A DNA stretch of 64,000 bases from Stakelama marina (GTDB lineage Bacteria > Pseudomonadota > Alphaproteobacteria > Sphingomonadales > Sphingomonadaceae). Where the stretch lies: NCBI RefSeq assembly GCF_018122655.1, contig NZ_JAGRQC010000001.1, positions 558,001 to 622,000 of the forward strand. The letters are read 5' to 3'. The notes under the pieces are model-generated. The model had not been told where the DNA came from. It worked only from the letters and a program-made list of their open reading frames with translations, and ran no database searches. Both the position numbers and the translations under genes were made by a program. Of the stretch, positions 37,892 to 46,664 are shown in pieces. How positions within the stretch are numbered: position 1 is the stretch's first letter; each line of letters starts with the position of its first letter.

Positions 37892-39190
37892 ATGGCCGGG
37901 GCGGCCGATCGCGATGCGCTCGCGATGCGGCGGCGCGGACTGACGCTCGCGCTGCTGACGCTCACCTATTTCTTCAGCTATATGGACCGTCAGATCCTGG
38001 CGATCCTGCAGGAGCTGATAAAACACGATCTTCAGCTGAGCGATACGCAGCTCGGCATTCTCGCGGGCTTCGCCTTCGCGCTGTTTTACGCGACGCTCGG
38101 CATCCCGGTCGCGCGGCTTGCCGACCGTTTCAATCGCAAGAACATCATCACTGCCGCGCTGGCGATCTGGAGCGCGATGACCGCGGCGGGTGGACTTGCG
38201 CTCAATTTCGGACATCTGCTCGCCGCGCGGATCGGCGTGGGGGTCGGCGAGGCGGGATCGTCGCCGCCCAGCCATTCGATCATCGCCGACCTCTATCCGC
38301 CCGAAAAACGAGCGGGTGCGATGGGGATATATTCGCTCGGCGTCGTGCTGGGCGCGTCGATCGGGACGATCGTCGGCGGAACGGTCGCCAGTTTCTATGG
38401 CTGGCGTGCGGCGATGTTCGCCGTTGGCGTGCCCGGGCTTATCCTGGCGTTGGCGGTGTATTTTTTCGTGATCGAGCCGCGACGCGGGCTTTCGGACCCC
38501 GACCGCGTGGTCGAGAATGATCAGGATACGATGCCGGGCCTGCTCGCGGGCTTCGCATCGCTCGGGCGAAATGCGCCTGCGGTGCATCTGGTGATCGGCG
38601 TCACCCTGACATCGATGATCGGTTATGGGCTCACCGCCTGGGGGCCGAGCTTCATGCAGCGCTCGCTCGACATCACGGTGTTGCAGATTGCGTTATATGT
38701 CGCGCCTATCGGCGGAATCTGCGGAACCATTTCTGCGGTGGGCGGCGGCAAGCTGGCCGACCGGTTGGCGCGCACGCGCGGGCTTCATGCACAGAGTTCG
38801 ATGGTCGCGGTGTTGAAGCTGCTGGCGCTGCCCTTTCTCGCCGGATTCTACCTGATCGGCGATCCTGTGATCGCGGTTGCCAGCTATTTCGCCTCGGTGT
38901 TGCTCGCCAATAGCTATCTCGGCCCCACCTTCGCGCTGATCCAGGGGCTGGCGCCGGTCCGGCTGCGCGCATTGTGGGCGGCGATCACGCTGCTCGTCAT
39001 CAATCTGATCGGCCTCGGCCTCGGGCCGACGCTGGTCGGCATCATCAGCGATGCGCTACGGCCACAGATGGGCGAGGATTCGCTGCGCTATGCCATGCTG
39101 ATCTTCGCGGCGGTTACGCCCTGGGCGATCTTCCACTACTGGCGCGCTGCCACGCTGCTCAAGCGCCACGCCGGAACGGCTGTCCGCTGA
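37892..39190 (+). CDS. MFS transporter, spinster-like family
   Basis: A 432-residue inner-membrane transporter with 12 predicted helices. The signature FSYMDRQILAILQELIKHDLQL, the cytoplasmic loop RLADRFNRKNII and GEAGSSPPSHSIIADL match spinster-type MFS carriers frequent in sphingomonad catabolic clusters. The frame is open upstream into the receptor gene; the ATG at 37892 is the first plausible start, and ATGs slightly downstream (residue 12) are possible. It converges on the TetR gene with 5 bp between stops. Confidence 0.88.
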   Translation: MAGAADRDALAMRRRGLTLALLTLTYFFSYMDRQILAILQELIKHDLQLSDTQLGILAGFAFALFYATLGIPVARLADRFNRKNIITAALAIWSAMTAAGGLALNFGHLLAARIGVGVGEAGSSPPSHSIIADLYPPEKRAGAMGIYSLGVVLGASIGTIVGGTVASFYGWRAAMFAVGVPGLILALAVYFFVIEPRRGLSDPDRVVENDQDTMPGLLAGFASLGRNAPAVHLVIGVTLTSMIGYGLTAWGPSFMQRSLDITVLQIALYVAPIGGICGTISAVGGGKLADRLARTRGLHAQSSMVAVLKLLALPFLAGFYLIGDPVIAVASYFASVLLANSYLGPTFALIQGLAPVRLRALWAAITLLVINLIGLGLGPTLVGIISDALRPQMGEDSLRYAMLIFAAVTPWAIFHYWRAATLLKRHAGTAVR

Positions 39191-39195
39191 TCCCA

Positions 39196-40440
39196 TCAGA
39201 AATCGAGAATGCGGTCGTCGAACATTCCGAAGGCGATCGTCGATCCGTAATAGGCGATTGCGCGCTCCCTCGGCATGGTCGACGCCCATTTGCGCAGGTC
39301 GAATGCAGCGTTCTGCGCGGCCATCAGCGCCTGTGATGCAATCAGCGGATCGACCGGACGGATTGACTGTTCGGCGATGCCGTCGCTGATCGTTCCGGCA
39401 AAGCGGCGCGCGATGCGGTTCGAACGGTCGATCATCACCTGTCGCGCGCGCGGCGGAAGCCCCGAAAGCGCGGTCGTGCGCAGCAGTGGTCCGTGTTCGG
39501 AAAACTGTACGTCAAGCAGCGTCGCGATCATGCTCGACAGGCGCTGCCAGTGCGTTCCGCCGCCGGCGTCGGCCTCTCGCTGCGCTTCGGTAATCGTGTC
39601 GAAGCTGCGCTTGTAGCATTCGATTACCAGATCGTCCTTGGCATCGAGATGATGGTAGAAGCTGCCCTTGGTAACGTTTAGTTCGGACGCGATCTTCTGC
39701 ACCGACGCGCCGCGATAACCGAGTTCGTTGATGAGGCGCGTCGCCGCGACGAGAAACGATTCGCGGCCCGGTTCCGGCTCTTTATAGGCGACATCGAGCA
39801 GCCGGGGCTGCCACCGTGCGCCGTCGACCGCGACGCCGTAGCGAAATACCTCCATAAGCCGCGCCTCGACCCGGTCATATTGGTCGAGCGAGTAGCGATC
39901 GAGCCATGCCGCAAGCCAGAAGATGTTTTCCAGCAGGACGTGTGCCCTCGCGCCGAGCAGATCCTTGTGCTCGCGGGACTTTTCCTCACCCCATAGCTGG
40001 CGGGTCGAGCGGAAGACCTTCTGCCATTTGCGCAGCAGCTCGATCTTGACCTCGCCCTCCATGGCGCGAAGGTCGGACAGCACGGCATAGGCGGTTTCGT
40101 CGCCGCGTTCGATGCGGGCGAGCCGCGCGATGTTGATCGACAGCAGCTTGTCGACGCGCGCCTCGGGCGTGGGTTCCTCCATCGCCTCGTCGAGCATCGC
40201 CTGAAGATAGTTGAGCGTGTAGTCGAAACACGCCGCCGCAAGGTCTTCCTTGCGTTTGAAATAATAGGTAACGCTCGTGGTGTTGAGCCCGACGCGCCGT
40301 GCGACGTCGGCGAAGGTCATGCCCTTCGCGCTCTGCTCGTTGATCGCGTCCGCGGCTGCGGCGAGGATCGAATCCCGCTTCGCCTGAAAACGCTTCGTCC
40401 CCTTTTCCGCCGCCCCCGCGGCAGCATCCGCTCCACTCAT
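39196..40440 (-). CDS. Tandem double-TetR transcriptional regulator
   Basis: A 414-residue protein carrying two TetR-type regulators in one chain. The first helix-turn-helix (about 41-62, MTFADVARRVGLNTTSVTYYF) and the second (about 245-265, ASVQKIASELNVTKGSFYHH) each precede a ligand-binding helical domain. Each half is about normal TetR length. Such a fusion could behave as a pseudodimer recognising an asymmetric operator. It is divergent from the acyl-CoA dehydrogenase at 40617 and is the probable local regulator; ligands may be CoA thioesters as in FadR/PsrA-type TetR proteins. Confidence 0.92.
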   Translation of the reverse strand: MSGADAAAGAAEKGTKRFQAKRDSILAAAADAINEQSAKGMTFADVARRVGLNTTSVTYYFKRKEDLAAACFDYTLNYLQAMLDEAMEEPTPEARVDKLLSINIARLARIERGDETAYAVLSDLRAMEGEVKIELLRKWQKVFRSTRQLWGEEKSREHKDLLGARAHVLLENIFWLAAWLDRYSLDQYDRVEARLMEVFRYGVAVDGARWQPRLLDVAYKEPEPGRESFLVAATRLINELGYRGASVQKIASELNVTKGSFYHHLDAKDDLVIECYKRSFDTITEAQREADAGGGTHWQRLSSMIATLLDVQFSEHGPLLRTTALSGLPPRARQVMIDRSNRIARRFAGTISDGIAEQSIRPVDPLIASQALMAAQNAAFDLRKWASTMPRERAIAYYGSTIAFGMFDDRILDF

Positions 40441-40616
40441 TCCACCTGTTTAGCAAATCGGGTTCGAAGCGACAGCATTTTTTGCATATCGCGAAGCGCT
40501 AGGGTTTCGCTCCGTCGCCGCGACGCAAAAAGATGCCCGATATGGCTTTACCGAAAAACGGGTACGGTTTAAGCGATGGGCAAACGGCCGATAACGGTCA
40601 GCGATGGAGAGTGGCG
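40441..40616. promoter_or_regulatory. Divergent control region between TetR and dehydrogenase operon
   Basis: A 176-bp region between two divergent starts. Two weak inverted features are visible: TTTTTGC (40479-40485) with GCAAAAA (40525-40531), and inside them GCGAA/TTCGC around 40491-40510. Either could be an operator of the double-TetR protein. No clear -35/-10 was identified, and an AAAAACGGGTACGGTTTA stretch lies closer to the dehydrogenase. Confidence 0.4.
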
Positions 40617-41900
40617 ATGGACTTTACCCTTACCGAGCGCGAAACCTATTTTCGGGACCGGGTGAAGGCCTTTATCGACAAGCATGTCCGACCGCGCCAG
40701 AAGGAATATTTGGCGCAGGTGCGCGAGGGCGATCGCTGGCAGGTCGTGCCCGTCGTCGAAGAGGTGAAGGCGATCGCCAAGCAGGAGGGGCTGTGGAACC
40801 TCTTCATGCCGCCGCATTCGGGCCAGCAGCATGTCGACGACAGCTTCGAGTTTGAAGGCGAACAACTCACCAACCTCGAATATGCGCTGTGCGCCGAGGA
40901 GATGGGCAAGATCGGCTGGGCGAGCGAATGCTTCAACTGTTCGGCGCCCGACACCGGCAACATGGAGGTGCTCCACCGCTATGGCACGCGCGACCAGAAG
41001 GACCGTTGGCTCAAGCCGCTGATGGAAGGCGAAATCCGTTCCGCCTTCCTGATGACCGAGCCCGCCGTGGCTTCGTCGGATGCGACCAATATCGAAACGT
41101 CGATGGTCCGCGATGGCGACCATTATGTCATCAACGGGCGCAAATGGTGGTCGAGCGGTACCGGCGATCCGCGTTGCAAGATCGCGATCGTGATGGGCAA
41201 GACCAATCCCGACGCCGCGCGCCACGCCCAGCAATCGCAGATCCTGGTTCCGCTCGGCACCCCGGGGGTGACGATCGAACGGATGCTGAGCGTCTATGGC
41301 TATGACCACGCGCCGCACGGTCACGGCGAGGTGGTGCTGAAGGATGTCCGCGTGCCGGTGGAAAATGTTATCCTTGGCGAGGGGCGCGGTTTTGAAATCG
41401 CGCAGGGGCGGCTCGGCCCGGGGCGGATCCATCACTGCATGCGGACGATCGGCGTGGCCGAGACCGCGATCGAGGCGATGGCGAAGCGACTGGTGTCGCG
41501 TATCGCGTTCGGAAAGCGCATTTCCGATCATTCGGTATGGGAACAGCGCATCGCCCGCGCGCGCATCGATATAGAGATGACGCGGCTGCTCTGCCTCAAG
41601 GCCGCCGACATGATGGACAAGGCCGGCAACAAGGCGGCCAAGGACGAGATCGCGATGATCAAGGTGCAGGCGCCGATGATGGCGCTGCAGATTCTCGACG
41701 ATGCGATCCAGGCGCATGGCGGCGCCGGCGTGTCGGGTGATTTCGGACTGGCGAGCGCCTGGGCGAGCATGCGGACGCTGCGCTTTGCCGATGGTCCCGA
41801 CGAGGTCCATAACCGCGCGATCGCGCGTTCCGAGTTCGGCAAATACGCGGAGTTCAAGGCGGATCGGCCGGATAGCGGACAGATGGCGGCGTCGCGCTGA
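40617..41900 (+). CDS. Acyl-CoA dehydrogenase, ACAD10/ACAD11-type
   Basis: A 427-residue dehydrogenase. The C-terminal [20 protein letters not shown] is the ACAD10/11 form of the active-site region, different from the YEGT of fatty acid enzymes. The N-terminal half has [18 protein letters not shown] as flavin motif. ACAD10/11 enzymes act with a kinase domain on 4-phosphorylated acyl-CoAs, and here an APH-like kinase is two genes downstream. The ATG at 40617 follows GGAGAGTGG. It heads a five-gene run with ADH, kinase and two SDRs. Confidence 0.92.
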   Translation: MDFTLTERETYFRDRVKAFIDKHVRPRQKEYLAQVREGDRWQVVPVVEEVKAIAKQEGLWNLFMPPHSGQQHVDDSFEFEGEQLTNLEYALCAEEMGKIGWASECFNCSAPDTGNMEVLHRYGTRDQKDRWLKPLMEGEIRSAFLMTEPAVASSDATNIETSMVRDGDHYVINGRKWWSSGTGDPRCKIAIVMGKTNPDAARHAQQSQILVPLGTPGVTIERMLSVYGYDHAPHGHGEVVLKDVRVPVENVILGEGRGFEIAQGRLGPGRIHHCMRTIGVAETAIEAMAKRLVSRIAFGKRISDHSVWEQRIARARIDIEMTRLLCLKAADMMDKAGNKAAKDEIAMIKVQAPMMALQILDDAIQAHGGAGVSGDFGLASAWASMRTLRFADGPDEVHNRAIARSEFGKYAEFKADRPDSGQMAASR

Positions 41901-41905
41901 TCCAT

Positions 41906-41989
41906 CGCTCCTGCGGAAGCGGGAGTCCATGACGCTGGCGAGGGGGACACGACGGAAAGCGACAGGCCCCTGCCTGCGCAGGGCCGACG
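41906..41989. repeat. REP-like element (CGCTCCTGCGGAAGC... CTGCCTGCGCAGG family)
   Basis: Left arm CGCTCCTGCGGAAGCGGGAG and right arm CCCCTGCCTGCGCAGGGCCG are related inverted stem-loops on both sides of about 40 bp. A similar element lies at 47800-47934. It occupies most of the 105-bp space upstream of the alcohol dehydrogenase and ends just before its GAGGAGAGAG ribosome site. Confidence 0.7.
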
Positions 41990-42005
41990 AGAGGAGAGAG
42001 AAGCG

Positions 42006-43091
42006 TTGAAGGCAGCCATATTGCACGAGGCCAAGCAGCCGCTGACGATCGAGGATATCCGGCTGTCCGATCCCGCGCCGCGCGAGGTGCTGATCCGCAC
42101 CGTTGCCTGCGGCGTGTGTCGGTCGGACCTGCATTTCGTCGATGGCGCGTTTCCGCATCCGGTCCCGACCGTCCCGGGCCATGAGGCGGCGGGTGTGGTC
42201 GAAGCGGTGGGCAGCGATGTCGCCAATCTGAAGGTCGGCGATCATGTCATCACCTTTTTCACGGTGTTCTGCGGCAGTTGCGAGATGTGCGTAACCGGGC
42301 GGCCTTCGCTGTGCGTCAATCCGTCCACGCGCAGGCCCAAGGAGGCCGAACCGCGCATCGCGCTTGCCGATGGCACGCCCGTCGCGCAGTTCCTGAACCT
42401 CTCGGCCTTTTCCGAGATGATGCTGGTCCACGAAAACGCGTGCGTCGCGATTTCGAAGGAGATGCCGCTCGACCGGGCGGCGCTGCTCGGCTGCGCGGTC
42501 ATCACCGGAGCGGGGTCGGTGTTCAACGACAGCAAGGTGAAGCCGGGCGAAAGCGTCGCGGTGATCGGGGCGGGCGGGATCGGCCTGTCGGCGATCAACG
42601 CCGCGAAGATTGCCGGTGCGGGACAGATCATCGCGATCGATCCGGTGCCCGAGAAGCGCGCGCTTGCCGAGAAGATGGGCGCGACGCACAGCTTCGATGC
42701 CGCCGCCGATGATCTGGTCAAGCAGGTGCTGGGCCTGACCGAAGGCGGCGTGCATTACGCCATCGAGGCGGTCGGGCGCCCCAATACGGCCGAACTCGCG
42801 TGGAATATCCTGCGGCGCGGGGGCACGGCAACGATCCTCGGCATGATCGCGCCGGGTAACAGCGTGAGCATTCCCGGGCCGACCTTTCTGACGGGCAAGA
42901 AGATGCAGGGCTCGCTGCTGGGATCGACGCAATTCCCGACCGACATGCCGCGACTGGTGCAGATGTATCTCGACGGGAAGCTCGACCTCGACACGATGGT
43001 CGCCGAAACGATCCGGCTCGAAGACATCAACAGCGCCTTCGACAAGCTGCGCGAGGGGAGCACGGTGCGCTCCGTGATCGACTTCTCGTGA
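42006..43091 (+). CDS. Zinc-dependent alcohol dehydrogenase (MDR family)
   Basis: A 361-residue medium-chain dehydrogenase with both zinc sites. Catalytic ligands are Cys38 and His59-Glu60 (GHEAAG); structural zinc ligands are Cys89, Cys92, Cys95 and Cys103. The NAD fold has GAGGIGLSAI. It begins with TTG, preceded by GAGGAGAGAG. It resembles class III/NDMA-type dehydrogenases and probably oxidises an alcohol intermediate of the pathway encoded around it. Its stop overlaps the kinase GTG start. Confidence 0.92.
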   Translation: MKAAILHEAKQPLTIEDIRLSDPAPREVLIRTVACGVCRSDLHFVDGAFPHPVPTVPGHEAAGVVEAVGSDVANLKVGDHVITFFTVFCGSCEMCVTGRPSLCVNPSTRRPKEAEPRIALADGTPVAQFLNLSAFSEMMLVHENACVAISKEMPLDRAALLGCAVITGAGSVFNDSKVKPGESVAVIGAGGIGLSAINAAKIAGAGQIIAIDPVPEKRALAEKMGATHSFDAAADDLVKQVLGLTEGGVHYAIEAVGRPNTAELAWNILRRGGTATILGMIAPGNSVSIPGPTFLTGKKMQGSLLGSTQFPTDMPRLVQMYLDGKLDLDTMVAETIRLEDINSAFDKLREGSTVRSVIDFS

Positions 43092-44119
43092 GCGAGACGG
43101 TGCAGGATCTGGATGCGGAAAAACTCACCGACTGGATGCGCGAGCATGTCGCGGGGTTCGAAGGGCCGCTGACCTATGAAAAGTTTGCGGGCGGACAGAG
43201 CAACCCGACCTATCGCATCGATGCGGCGAGCGGCGCCTATGTCCTGCGGCGCAAGCCGTTCGGGCCGATCCTTCCGTCAGCGCATGCCGTCGACCGCGAA
43301 TATCGTCTGATCGACGCGCTCCATCCGACAGGCTTTCCGGTCGCGCGACCCTATGGCCTGTGCGAGGACGACACCATTATCGGCGCGCCCTTTTACATCA
43401 TGGAGATGGTCGAGGGGCGGACGCTGTGGGACGGGACGCTGCCCGACCTGACTCCGCCCGAGCGGACCGCGCATTATCATGCGATGGTCGATACGCTCGC
43501 CGATTTGCACGCCATCGACTACGAAGCGGTCGGGCTGGGCAGCTATGGCAAGCCGGGCAACTATTTCGAGCGCCAGGTAGGTCGCTGGACGAAGCAATAT
43601 CGTGCCAGCCAGACCGACGATATCGAGGCTGCTGAAAAGCTGATCGAGTTCCTGCCCCGCACGGTTCCGAAGCAGGACCGCACTTCGATCGTCCACGGCG
43701 ATTACCGCATCGACAACATGATCTTCGCCGCGCAGGAGCCACGGATTCTGGCGGTGCTCGATTGGGAATTGTCGACGCTGGGCGATCCGCTGGCCGATTT
43801 CGCGTATTTCGCAATGAACTGGGTGACCGAGCCGGAGGGGCGTTCGGGCGTGATGGGCCGTACCGGGCCGGAGACCGGCATTCCGACGCTGGAAGCGGTC
43901 ACCGAACGCTATTGCGAAAAGACCGGGCGTGACGGTGTGCCCGATCTCAACTGGTATTTTTCGTACAATCTGTTTCGCCTGATGGGGATCGTTCAGGGGA
44001 TCAAGAAGCGCTGGCTCGACGGCAATGCCTCGAACGCCAAGGCGGAGGCGACCGCGGCGCGTGTGCCGGGGCTTGCCGAGGCCGCGTGGGAGTTTGCGAA
44101 AAAGGCCGGAGCAGGCTGA
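43088..44119 (+). CDS. APH-family kinase (ACAD10/11- and LvaA-like phosphotransferase)
   Basis: A 343-residue kinase of the aminoglycoside phosphotransferase fold. Catalytic Asp205 is in VHGDYRIDN with Asn210, and the metal-binding Asp225 in LDWELSTLGDP. KFAGGQSNPTYRI forms the nucleotide loop and VLRRKP contains the phosphate-binding lysine. This subfamily is fused to acyl-CoA dehydrogenases in human ACAD10/11 and occurs as LvaA in levulinate catabolism, where it phosphorylates 4-hydroxyacyl-CoA. Antibiotic resistance is unlikely. It begins with GTG inside the ADH stop. Confidence 0.9.
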   Translation: MSETVQDLDAEKLTDWMREHVAGFEGPLTYEKFAGGQSNPTYRIDAASGAYVLRRKPFGPILPSAHAVDREYRLIDALHPTGFPVARPYGLCEDDTIIGAPFYIMEMVEGRTLWDGTLPDLTPPERTAHYHAMVDTLADLHAIDYEAVGLGSYGKPGNYFERQVGRWTKQYRASQTDDIEAAEKLIEFLPRTVPKQDRTSIVHGDYRIDNMIFAAQEPRILAVLDWELSTLGDPLADFAYFAMNWVTEPEGRSGVMGRTGPETGIPTLEAVTERYCEKTGRDGVPDLNWYFSYNLFRLMGIVQGIKKRWLDGNASNAKAEATAARVPGLAEAAWEFAKKAGAG

Positions 44120-44141
44120 AAAAAACGACGGGAGAGCGTGA

Positions 44142-44906
44142 ATGGGACTGTTCGATTTAGGCGGCAAGGTTGCCATCATCACCGGATCGTCGCGCGGCAT
44201 CGGCAAGGCGTCGGCGATGGCGCTTGCCGAACAGGGCGCGAAGGTCGTGATTTCGAGCCGCAAGCAGGAGGCCTGCGACGAGGCAGCCGCCGAAATCAAC
44301 GCTCGGTGCGGCGAGGGCAGCGCGATCGCGGTGGCGGCCAATATTTCCGACAAGGCGGCGCTTCAGAATCTCGTCGACACGGCGCGGCGCGAATGGGGGC
44401 AGGTCGACATCCTCGTCTGCAATGCCGCATCGAACCCCTATTACGGACCGATGGCGGGAATCGAGGACGAGCAATTCCGCAAGATCCTCGACAACAACAT
44501 CGTGTCCAACCACTGGCTGATCCAGATGGTCGCCCCCGAAATGCGCGAGCGCGGCGATGGATCGATCATCATCGTTTCCTCGATCGGCGGGCTTCGCGGT
44601 TCACCGGTGATCGGAGCGTATAATGTTTCCAAGGCGGCGGACTTCCAGCTCGCGCGCAACTATGCCGTCGAATATGGCAAGGATAATGTCCGCGTGAACT
44701 GCATCGCGCCGGGGCTCATCAAGACCGACTTCGCCCGTGCTTTGTGGGAAGACCCCGAGCGCGAAAAGGCGGTGAACAAGACGCTGCCCATGCGCCGGAT
44801 CGGCCAGCCCGAAGAGATTGCGGGCGCGGTCGTGTTCCTCGCTTCGCCGGCGAGCAGCTACATGACCGGACAAGCTGTCGTCGTCGATGGCGGCGCGACG
44901 ATCTGA
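44142..44906 (+). CDS. Short-chain dehydrogenase/reductase
   Basis: A 254-residue FabG-like SDR. Cofactor motif [13 protein letters not shown] in place of NNAG, catalytic Ser in VSSIGG and Tyr-Asn-Val-Ser-Lys (YNVSK), and the C-terminal GQAVVVDGG. It starts 22 bp after the kinase with GGGAGAG upstream. As part of the ACAD10/11-kinase run it may oxidise or reduce a hydroxyacyl-CoA. It resembles DHRS4-like or peroxisomal-type SDRs. Confidence 0.92.
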   Translation: MGLFDLGGKVAIITGSSRGIGKASAMALAEQGAKVVISSRKQEACDEAAAEINARCGEGSAIAVAANISDKAALQNLVDTARREWGQVDILVCNAASNPYYGPMAGIEDEQFRKILDNNIVSNHWLIQMVAPEMRERGDGSIIIVSSIGGLRGSPVIGAYNVSKAADFQLARNYAVEYGKDNVRVNCIAPGLIKTDFARALWEDPEREKAVNKTLPMRRIGQPEEIAGAVVFLASPASSYMTGQAVVVDGGATI

Positions 44907-44917
44907 GGAAGGGGCCG

Positions 44918-45718
44918 ATGATGCGTTTCGAAGGAAAGTCGATCATCGTCACGGGCGCCGGATCGGGGATCGGGCGTGCTGCGGCGAAACTCTTCGCGGC
45001 GGAGGGCGGCCGGGTCATCTGCGCCGACAAGACCGAGGGCGCGGCGGAAACGGCGGATATTGTCACGGCGGCCGGTGGCAAGGCGGTAGCCACCCAGATC
45101 GACGCGGGTGTCGAAAGCGATGTCGAACGGACGGTGGCGCTCGCCGTCGAGAAATTCGGCGGCATCGATATCATGTTCGCCAATGCCGGCATTTCCGGCG
45201 GGCTGGCGAATATCCTCGATACGTCCGTCGAGCTGCTGACCGAAGTCCTGAGGGTCAATCTGGTCGGCCCGTTTCTCGCGATCAAGCACGCCGCACCGAA
45301 GATAGTCGAGCGCGGCGGCGGTGCGATCGTGCTGACGGCGAGTGTCGCCGGCATCCGTTCCGGTGCGGGATCGCCGGCCTATTCGGCGTCGAAGGCCGGC
45401 GTCATCAACCTGGCGCAGGTCGCCGCGCAACAGCTTTCGGGATCGAACGTTCGGGTGAACGCGGTTTGCCCGGGGCTGACCGAAACCGGCATGACCAAGC
45501 CAACGTTCGACTATGCGCGCGATGCCGGAAAAATGGATCGGGTGGGGAGGCTCAATCCCCTGCGCCGCGCCGGGCAGCCGGAGGAACTGGCCGAGGTGGT
45601 AGCGTTCCTCGCATCGGACGCGGCGAGCTATGTCAATGGACAGGCTATCGCGGTCGATGGCGGGCTTTCGTCCAGTCATCCGGTCACGCGGCAGGAATAT
45701 GGCAAGACCGCGGTTTAG
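44918..45718 (+). CDS. Short-chain dehydrogenase/reductase
   Basis: A 266-residue SDR with TGAGSGIG, FANAG, catalytic Ser in TASVAG and YSASK, and GQAIAVDGG at the end. Two ATGs are adjacent (44918, 44921) with GGAAGGGG upstream. The frame is open upstream inside the preceding gene, which I ignored. It is the last gene of the run from 40617 and follows the previous SDR by 11 bp. It faces the thioesterase gene with about 50 bp between stops. Confidence 0.92.
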   Translation: MMRFEGKSIIVTGAGSGIGRAAAKLFAAEGGRVICADKTEGAAETADIVTAAGGKAVATQIDAGVESDVERTVALAVEKFGGIDIMFANAGISGGLANILDTSVELLTEVLRVNLVGPFLAIKHAAPKIVERGGGAIVLTASVAGIRSGAGSPAYSASKAGVINLAQVAAQQLSGSNVRVNAVCPGLTETGMTKPTFDYARDAGKMDRVGRLNPLRRAGQPEELAEVVAFLASDAASYVNGQAIAVDGGLSSSHPVTRQEYGKTAV

Positions 45719-45767
45719 CGAACCTCGGCTTGGGTTGGGTCGAGGCAAACACGAACGCCAAACAGCG

Positions 45768-46664
45768 CTATTCGCGAAGGCGGATTAGCCCTTCTTGCGC
45801 AACGTCCGCAACCAGCTTTCCGTCTTGCGAAAAGATGCGGCCGCGGTTGAAACCGCGGGCATGGCCCGACCATGGGCTGTCGCAGGCGTATAGCAGCCAT
45901 TCGTCGGCGCGGAACGGTTCGTGAAGCCATAATGCGTGGTCCAGGCTGGCATTCTGCATCCTGTTGGTCATCCAGTTGACCCCGTGCGGGATCATGGCCG
46001 TGCCGAGCAGCGACATGTCGGAGGCATAGGCGAGCATCGCGCGGTGCATCGCGGCGTCGTCGGGTAGCGCCGAGGAGACGCGGAACCAGCTATGCTGAAC
46101 CGGCGGCCCCTTTTTCGGAGAGAACCAGTTGCGCGGGTTTACCGGGCGAATCTCGATCGGCCTCGGGCGCAGGAAGAAGGCGCGCATCTTTTCCGGCACC
46201 TGATCCTCTATTTCCGCGCGCAATTCGCTTTCGGACCGCAGGTCGTCCGGGCCCGGAACATCGGGCATCGCATCCTGATGGTGCAGCCCGTCTTCGGGTG
46301 CCTGAAACGATGCGGCCATATTGAGGATCGGCTTGCCGCGCTGCATCGCGATCACGCGGCGCGTCGCGAAGCTGCGCCCTTCGAAGTCGCGAACGACGCG
46401 GTAGATGATCGGATAGTCTTCGTTGCCCGGCCGCATGAAGTAGGCGTGGAGAGAGTGCGCGACCTTGCCATGCTCGTCGGTCGAGCGCTGCGCGGCCTGG
46501 AGCGCCTGCGCGATCACCTGTCCGCCGAACACGCGGCCGACGCCGCCCGGCTGGCGAGCTCCGCGATAGAGGTCGGTATCGACCTCCTCGACATCGAGCA
46601 GCTCGACGAGCTGTTTGGTGAGCGCTTCGGGGGTGGCGGGTCTCGAGTTTGTGTCTTCCATCAA
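45768..46664 (-). CDS. tesB: Acyl-CoA thioesterase II
   Basis: A 298-residue double-hotdog thioesterase. GGVGRVFGGQVIAQALQAA and HSLHAYFMRPGNEDYPI are TesB hallmarks, with the C-terminal ASLDHALWLHEPFRADEW and the catalytic Asp region. It hydrolyses a range of acyl-CoAs, maintaining free CoA during catabolism. It follows the dehydrogenase at 46661 with an ATGA overlap. Regulation probably shared with the whole minus-strand run 52.5-45.8 kb. Confidence 0.94.
   Translation of the reverse strand: MMEDTNSRPATPEALTKQLVELLDVEEVDTDLYRGARQPGGVGRVFGGQVIAQALQAAQRSTDEHGKVAHSLHAYFMRPGNEDYPIIYRVVRDFEGRSFATRRVIAMQRGKPILNMAASFQAPEDGLHHQDAMPDVPGPDDLRSESELRAEIEDQVPEKMRAFFLRPRPIEIRPVNPRNWFSPKKGPPVQHSWFRVSSALPDDAAMHRAMLAYASDMSLLGTAMIPHGVNWMTNRMQNASLDHALWLHEPFRADEWLLYACDSPWSGHARGFNRGRIFSQDGKLVADVAQEGLIRLRE

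Noticed and set aside
40569..42932. Long minus-strand open frame (about 787 codons) opposite the dehydrogenase and alcohol dehydrogenase genes
   Set aside because: It crosses two real genes and the repeat between them on the other strand and has no family motif.
43088..44119. Aminoglycoside resistance gene
   Set aside because: The APH fold is shared, but the context with acyl-CoA dehydrogenase and the LDWELSTLGDP motif fit the ACAD10/11-type acyl kinase.
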